The notes under the pieces are model-generated. The model had not been told where the DNA came from, did no database searches, and was given only the letters and a program-made list of their open reading frames with translations. A stretch of 25,656 nt of DNA from NCBI GenBank assembly GCA_019424865.1, contig JAHYYS010000037.1, positions 1 to 25,656 of the forward strand, read 5' to 3'. How positions within the stretch are numbered: position 1 is the stretch's first letter; every line of letters starts with the position of its first letter. A program made the position numbers and the translations under genes. Below are positions 22,502-25,656 of the stretch, piece by piece. Source of the DNA: a bacterium (GTDB lineage: Bacteria; Bacillota; Clostridia; Oscillospirales; Oscillospiraceae).

Positions 22502-24247
22502 TCATGCAGCTTGTTCCGCAGGATCCGGCAAAACCAGATCCGGGTCGATGTGTCCCAGGCCCCCGTCTTTGGCTGCGTAGCTGTTCTGGCTCGCGGTATC
22601 ACTGTCCCCCTGGACGGATCCGGTGTCACTGCCCTGAACCACACTGCCGTCTGCGCCGCCGCCCTGGCTGGCGCTGTCGCCGCTGCCCTGGCTGGTGTCG
22701 CCGTCCTGGCCGGAGCTGTCGCCGCTGCCCTGGCTGGTGTCGCCGCCCTGACTGGTGTCACCGCCCTGGCCGGAGCTGTCGCCGCCGCCCTGGCTGGTAT
22801 CACCGCCCTGGCCGGAGCTGTCGCCGCCGCCCTGGCTGGTGTCACCGCCCTGAGCGGAGCTGTCGCCGCTGCCCTGGCTGGTGTCGCCGCCCTGGCCGGA
22901 GCTGTCGCCGCTGCCCTGGCTGGTGTCGCCGCCCTGAGCGGAGCTGTCACCGCTGTCCTGGCTGGTGTCGCCGCCGTTCTGGGACGTATCACCGGTATCC
23001 GGCTTCTCTTCCTCATCCGGCTGAGGCTGGGTTACCGTCACCCGCCCCATACGCTCGTCCGCCAGAGTCGCGTTGGTCACGCCGAAGCCCCCGTCGCTCT
23101 TTTTGTACATCAGCTGCAGGTCGCTGGATTGAATATCATCCAGATAGGGGTTCAGGCCGCTGTTCAGAAGCTCCAGCAGCTCGTCCTCATTGGCCACCAC
23201 CATGGAGGCCCCCCTGTAAGAGACGCCGCTGTATGGCATCGTGGTAAAGTTTACATCCTCCTCCGTATCCATGCCCACGGCCAGCTGGGCAAAGGCCAGC
23301 AGATTGCCGATGGACAGGTCGGTGGTCACATTATCCAGGAACACCTGGGCCAGAGAGGGCAGCTTCAGCAGGACGGCGGGCTGGAGGCAGGTATCCAGCA
23401 CCGCCCCCAGAAAGGCCTGCTGCACCGCAGTGCGGGCCACGTCGCCCCCGGAGGGTCCGGTGTTGTTCTTCCGCCAGCGGACCACCTGCATTGCGTCATC
23501 GCCGTTGAGCTTGCGGTAGCCCGCCTCCTGATGGATGTGCAGGTCCTGATAGGGGTCGTCATAGTCCATGTCAAAGGGCACGTCGAAGTAGACGCCCCCC
23601 AGGGCATCCACCAGTTCCCCGATGGCCTCCCACTGGACCAGGACATAAAAGTCGGGGTAGATGCCGGTGAGCTTGCTCACCTCCTGCTTCAGGGCGGCCA
23701 TACCATTTTCCACCCGCTCCGCCTCCGGCAGGTCAGAGGAGCCGCGGTTGCGGGCGTACACCGAGTTGATGCGCTTGCTGCTCGCCGAGGTATTGATCAT
23801 GGTGTCCCGCAGGATGCTGACAGCGTTGAGCGTCTTGTTCTGGGTATCGAAGGTGAACAGCAAAATGGTGTCCGTGCCCCCGCTGACCACATCCTGGCCG
23901 GCCACCAGGAAGGTATAGTATCCCGGTTTTCGTCCGCTCTTGGCCACGTTGGGCAGCTCGGCATCCTCAAACATACCCTCGTTGCTCGTCTGGGTGCCTC
24001 CCGGCGTGGTCCCGGGCAGATTGGGCACCTCAGGCAGCCGAATCCAGGCGCTGAGTGCCAGATACGCCGCAATAATGATAATCGCAATTACAGTGGCCGC
24101 CTGCAGCAGGCGGTAGCGAATCTTCTGCCCCCGGTTCAGTCCGGCCACCCAGGCCCGATAGCGGCCCCAGTATTGCCCAAGCCGCCCCATAAGAGAGGGC
24201 CCGCTGCCCGCCTCCCGCTTTCCGTGTCGATTGCTCTGTGTTCTCAT
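22502..24247 (-). CDS. LytR-CpsA-Psr (LCP) family cell-wall ligase with a repetitive C-terminal tail
   Basis: LCP proteins attach anionic glycopolymers to peptidoglycan outside the membrane. This 581-residue protein has a basic cytoplasmic N-terminus, one membrane helix at about residues 48-67 (AATVIAIIIIAAYLALSAW) and then the LCP domain (about 105-320). The domain motifs are GGTDTILLF, VSILRDTMI, KRINSVYA, LVQWEAIGELVDALGGVYFDVP and MQVVRWRKN, covering the conserved Asp and Arg residues that hold the polyprenyl-phosphate substrate. From about residue 415 to 530 the chain is a Gly/Asp/Ser/Thr/Gln repeat (GDTSQGSGDSSGQG type) that would lie outside the cell. The start ATG at 24247 is 6 nt after the NadD-YqeK stop, with a weak ribosome site, suggesting coupling. 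Confidence 0.92.
   Translation of the reverse strand: MRTQSNRHGKREAGSGPSLMGRLGQYWGRYRAWVAGLNRGQKIRYRLLQAATVIAIIIIAAYLALSAWIRLPEVPNLPGTTPGGTQTSNEGMFEDAELPNVAKSGRKPGYYTFLVAGQDVVSGGTDTILLFTFDTQNKTLNAVSILRDTMINTSASSKRINSVYARNRGSSDLPEAERVENGMAALKQEVSKLTGIYPDFYVLVQWEAIGELVDALGGVYFDVPFDMDYDDPYQDLHIHQEAGYRKLNGDDAMQVVRWRKNNTGPSGGDVARTAVQQAFLGAVLDTCLQPAVLLKLPSLAQVFLDNVTTDLSIGNLLAFAQLAVGMDTEEDVNFTTMPYSGVSYRGASMVVANEDELLELLNSGLNPYLDDIQSSDLQLMYKKSDGGFGVTNATLADERMGRVTVTQPQPDEEEKPDTGDTSQNGGDTSQDSGDSSAQGGDTSQGSGDSSGQGGDTSQGSGDSSAQGGDTSQGGGDSSGQGGDTSQGGGDSSGQGGDTSQGGDTSQGSGDSSGQDGDTSQGSGDSASQGGGADGSVVQGSDTGSVQGDSDTASQNSYAAKDGGLGHIDPDLVLPDPAEQAA
22660..22990 (-). repeat. 42-bp coding minisatellite in the LCP gene
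   Basis: About seven units of 42 bp encode G-D-T-S-Q-G-(S/G)-G-D-S-S-(G/A)-Q-G. There are nine GDTSQ and seven GDSS/GDSA words, and one unit is cut to 18 bp near 22745. Unit changes are whole multiples of three, so copy number can vary without a frameshift. Confidence 0.85.
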
Positions 24248-24253
24248 CGCGCT

Positions 24254-25459
24254 TCAGTCCTCTGTTGTAATTCCTTGTTCTCTCAAATAGTCCCGCGCCT
24301 GTATGGTTTTGGGATGGATGACCCGTTTCTTTTCCTCCATCTCCCGGATGGTCATCTCCACCCCCAGCAGCAGGGCCTTGTCCAGATCCTCATAGGCCAG
24401 CTTCCGCAGCCGCTCGACCCCTTCAAAATCCCGGTTGGGCTCCATATAGTCGGCCACATAGAGGATCTTTTCCAGGGTTGTCATATCCGCCTTGGCGGTG
24501 GTGTGCCAAAAGATGGCCTGGTATACCGCATCAGGCTCTCCAAAAACCGCCCGGGCAATGCACGCCCCTGTCTTGGCGTGGAGCAGCTTCACCGCCTGCC
24601 GTTCCAGCTCGTCCAGCTCCACCCCGTACGTTTGACACAGCTCCAGCTGCTCCGGCAGCTCCAGATACTTGGTACAGTCGTGAAGCACGCCCGCCCGCCG
24701 GGCCAGCACCGGATCAGCGCCCCAGCGCAGGGCCAGCTTGGCCGCCTCTTCCTCCACGCCGATCACATGGGGCACCCGCTTGGCCCGCATCATGGAGTAA
24801 GAGCAGGCCCTCAGCTCCGGCAGTTCCAGATGCTTCAGGTCGGCGCTGGTGCCATAGAGCCGGTTCATCAGAATATAGCCGTAAACCGCGGGCAGCAGGT
24901 ACTCCCGGCCCTCGCCCCGGCCCAGCAGCTCCCGCAGCCGGGTGGAGGAGATATCCACCAGACCCGGCAGGGTAATGGTGGTCAGCCGGGCCCCAAAGGT
25001 ATGGGCCAGATAGTCCCGCTGGGGGGCAAACACCGCCTCGCCGTCCCGCTCCGTGCGGCCGAAGGCGCATACCCCGGCCAGACGAAAGATTTCCTCCGGC
25101 TGGTGCCACAGGTGCAGGGTCAGGAACATGTCCGTCCCCACCAGCAGCCACAGCTCCGCGCCGGGATACCGGGCCCGGATCTCCTCCAGCGTGTCGGAGG
25201 TATAGCTGGGGCCCTGGCGGTGCAGCTCGATGGGGCACACCTCCACCGCGGGCAGCCGCATGGCGTCCGCCATCTTTTCCACCATGGCCAGCCGGTGCTC
25301 CGGGGCGGGCGTCCCCTGGGGCAGGGCCTTGTGGGGCGGAATGGCCGCCGGAACCAGCAGCAGCTTATCCAGGTTCAGCGCCGCGATTGCCGTCTGTGCA
25401 GCCGCCATATGGCCCAAATGCGGGGGGTTGAAGGTTCCGCCGTAAATTCCAATTTTCAA
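24254..25459 (-). CDS. nadD: Fusion of nicotinate-nucleotide adenylyltransferase NadD and YqeK HD-domain Ap4A hydrolase
   Basis: One 401-residue chain carries two enzymes that are separate neighbouring genes in Bacillus. Residues 1 to ~200 are NadD, which makes deamido-NAD from NaMN and ATP. The nucleotidyltransferase motif is GGTFNPPHLGH (7-17) and the second motif is SSTRLR (171-176). Residues ~213-401 are YqeK, an HD-superfamily hydrolase that splits Ap4A into two ADP. The metal ligands are His231 (VPHVIGV), His260-Asp261 (LHDCTKYL), then HAKTGACIA and FWHTTAKADMTTLEKILYVADYMEPNR. The frame is continuous with no sign of a sequencing join. The start must be TTG at 25459, because the first motif begins seven residues later and no ATG precedes it; AAAGGCGG lies 8 nt upstream. 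Confidence 0.93.
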   Translation of the reverse strand: MKIGIYGGTFNPPHLGHMAAAQTAIAALNLDKLLLVPAAIPPHKALPQGTPAPEHRLAMVEKMADAMRLPAVEVCPIELHRQGPSYTSDTLEEIRARYPGAELWLLVGTDMFLTLHLWHQPEEIFRLAGVCAFGRTERDGEAVFAPQRDYLAHTFGARLTTITLPGLVDISSTRLRELLGRGEGREYLLPAVYGYILMNRLYGTSADLKHLELPELRACSYSMMRAKRVPHVIGVEEEAAKLALRWGADPVLARRAGVLHDCTKYLELPEQLELCQTYGVELDELERQAVKLLHAKTGACIARAVFGEPDAVYQAIFWHTTAKADMTTLEKILYVADYMEPNRDFEGVERLRKLAYEDLDKALLLGVEMTIREMEEKKRVIHPKTIQARDYLREQGITTED

Positions 25460-25549
25460 TGCCAGAACCGCCTTTCCTTATTTTGTCCGGCCCCCGCCGG
25501 CAAAGTCCGTCTTTCGGGCCCGCAGGCCCTGCACTATTCTATAAAGCCG

Positions 25550-25645
25550 GGGCAGTCCGCATGCGCCCTGCGCAAAATCTCTGCCTGCGGCTTCGATTTT
25601 TGTCCGCCTGCCGGCGGTGATTGGAACAAAATTTGTCATCTGCCC
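25550..25645. other. Candidate structured RNA or palindromic repeat upstream of nadD
   Basis: Four stems nest in 96 bases. A closing pair GGGCAG/CTGCCC (25550-25555 with 25640-25645) encloses three others. These are CCGCC/GGCGG (25604-25617), CAAAATC/GATTTTTG (25573-25579 with 25595-25602) with an inner GCC-TGC-GGC, and TGCGC/GCGCA (25562-25574). It would form a multibranched fold about 90 nt ahead of the nadD start. Strand and function are unknown and no known family is recognised. It could also be a dispersed intergenic repeat. Confidence 0.4.
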
Positions 25646-25656
25646 TTTCGGTCAGA

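Noticed and set aside
22660..22990. CRISPR-like array
   Set aside because: Units are contiguous with no unique spacers and encode a continuous peptide in the LCP frame.
22450..23247. Cys/Arg/Pro-rich plus-strand frame resembling a repeat protein
   Set aside because: It is the opposite-strand reading of the 42-bp LCP repeat, whose period keeps several frames open.

Overview
The window looks like chromosomal DNA of a high-GC member of the Clostridia, most likely an Oscillospiraceae-type gut anaerobe of the Flavonifractor/Pseudoflavonifractor/Lawsonibacter kind. This placement is inferred from AGGAGG-type ribosome binding sites, frequent TTG and GTG starts, a complete Clostridia-style V-type ATPase operon, an RsfS/LCP/NadD-YqeK block and a Clostridia-type GyrB/ParE N-terminus. 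No rRNA, tRNA, CRISPR array, insertion sequence or phage gene was seen, so this is mostly core chromosome with a few accessory modules.

Layout. 1-194 (-): start of a type IIA topoisomerase B subunit. 454-1923 (-): a CstA-family transporter with its own terminator and a leader of about 358 nt. Its promoter sits back to back with a plus-strand promoter that feeds either a small RNA or an attenuated leader, followed by a hypothetical gene (2659-3120). 3121-3480 is a gene-free stretch packed with perfect palindromes. 3481-12854 (-) is a ten-gene V-ATPase operon in the order G/H-like stalk, I, K, E, C, F, GNAT acetyltransferase, A, B, D. It has a promoter near 12930 and a terminator at 3403-3435. 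The K subunit keeps the side chains that bind Na+ in the Enterococcus hirae rotor ring, so a sodium-coupled machine is predicted.

13167-14285 (-) is a membrane-anchored DUF4015-type (glycoside-hydrolase-like) protein with an excellent promoter and a terminator. 14433-16243 (-) is azlC-azlD-SDR, a branched-chain amino acid exporter pair followed by a short-chain reductase. 16515-17408 (+) is a diacylglycerol/lipid kinase. 17517-21820 (+) is a catabolic-looking module: a GntR/FCD regulator, a sodium:solute symporter and a gamma-glutamyltranspeptidase-like enzyme without a signal peptide. The regulator-transporter gap carries three sites sharing an AATATATT core, one of them a perfect 16-bp palindrome. 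The simplest reading is uptake and intracellular cleavage of a gamma-glutamyl or related amide compound under GntR control.

22068-25459 (-) is rsfS, an LCP cell-wall ligase with a repetitive C-terminal tail, and a NadD-YqeK fusion, joining NAD synthesis, Ap4A turnover, wall assembly and ribosome silencing in one transcription unit. The last ~100 bases upstream of nadD can fold into a compact multi-stem structure and are a candidate structured RNA or dispersed repeat.

No clear new defence or mobile system was found. The most interesting leads are the GntR/symporter/GGT module with its operators, the structured element at the right edge, the cstA divergent leader region, and the acetyltransferase embedded in the V-ATPase operon.
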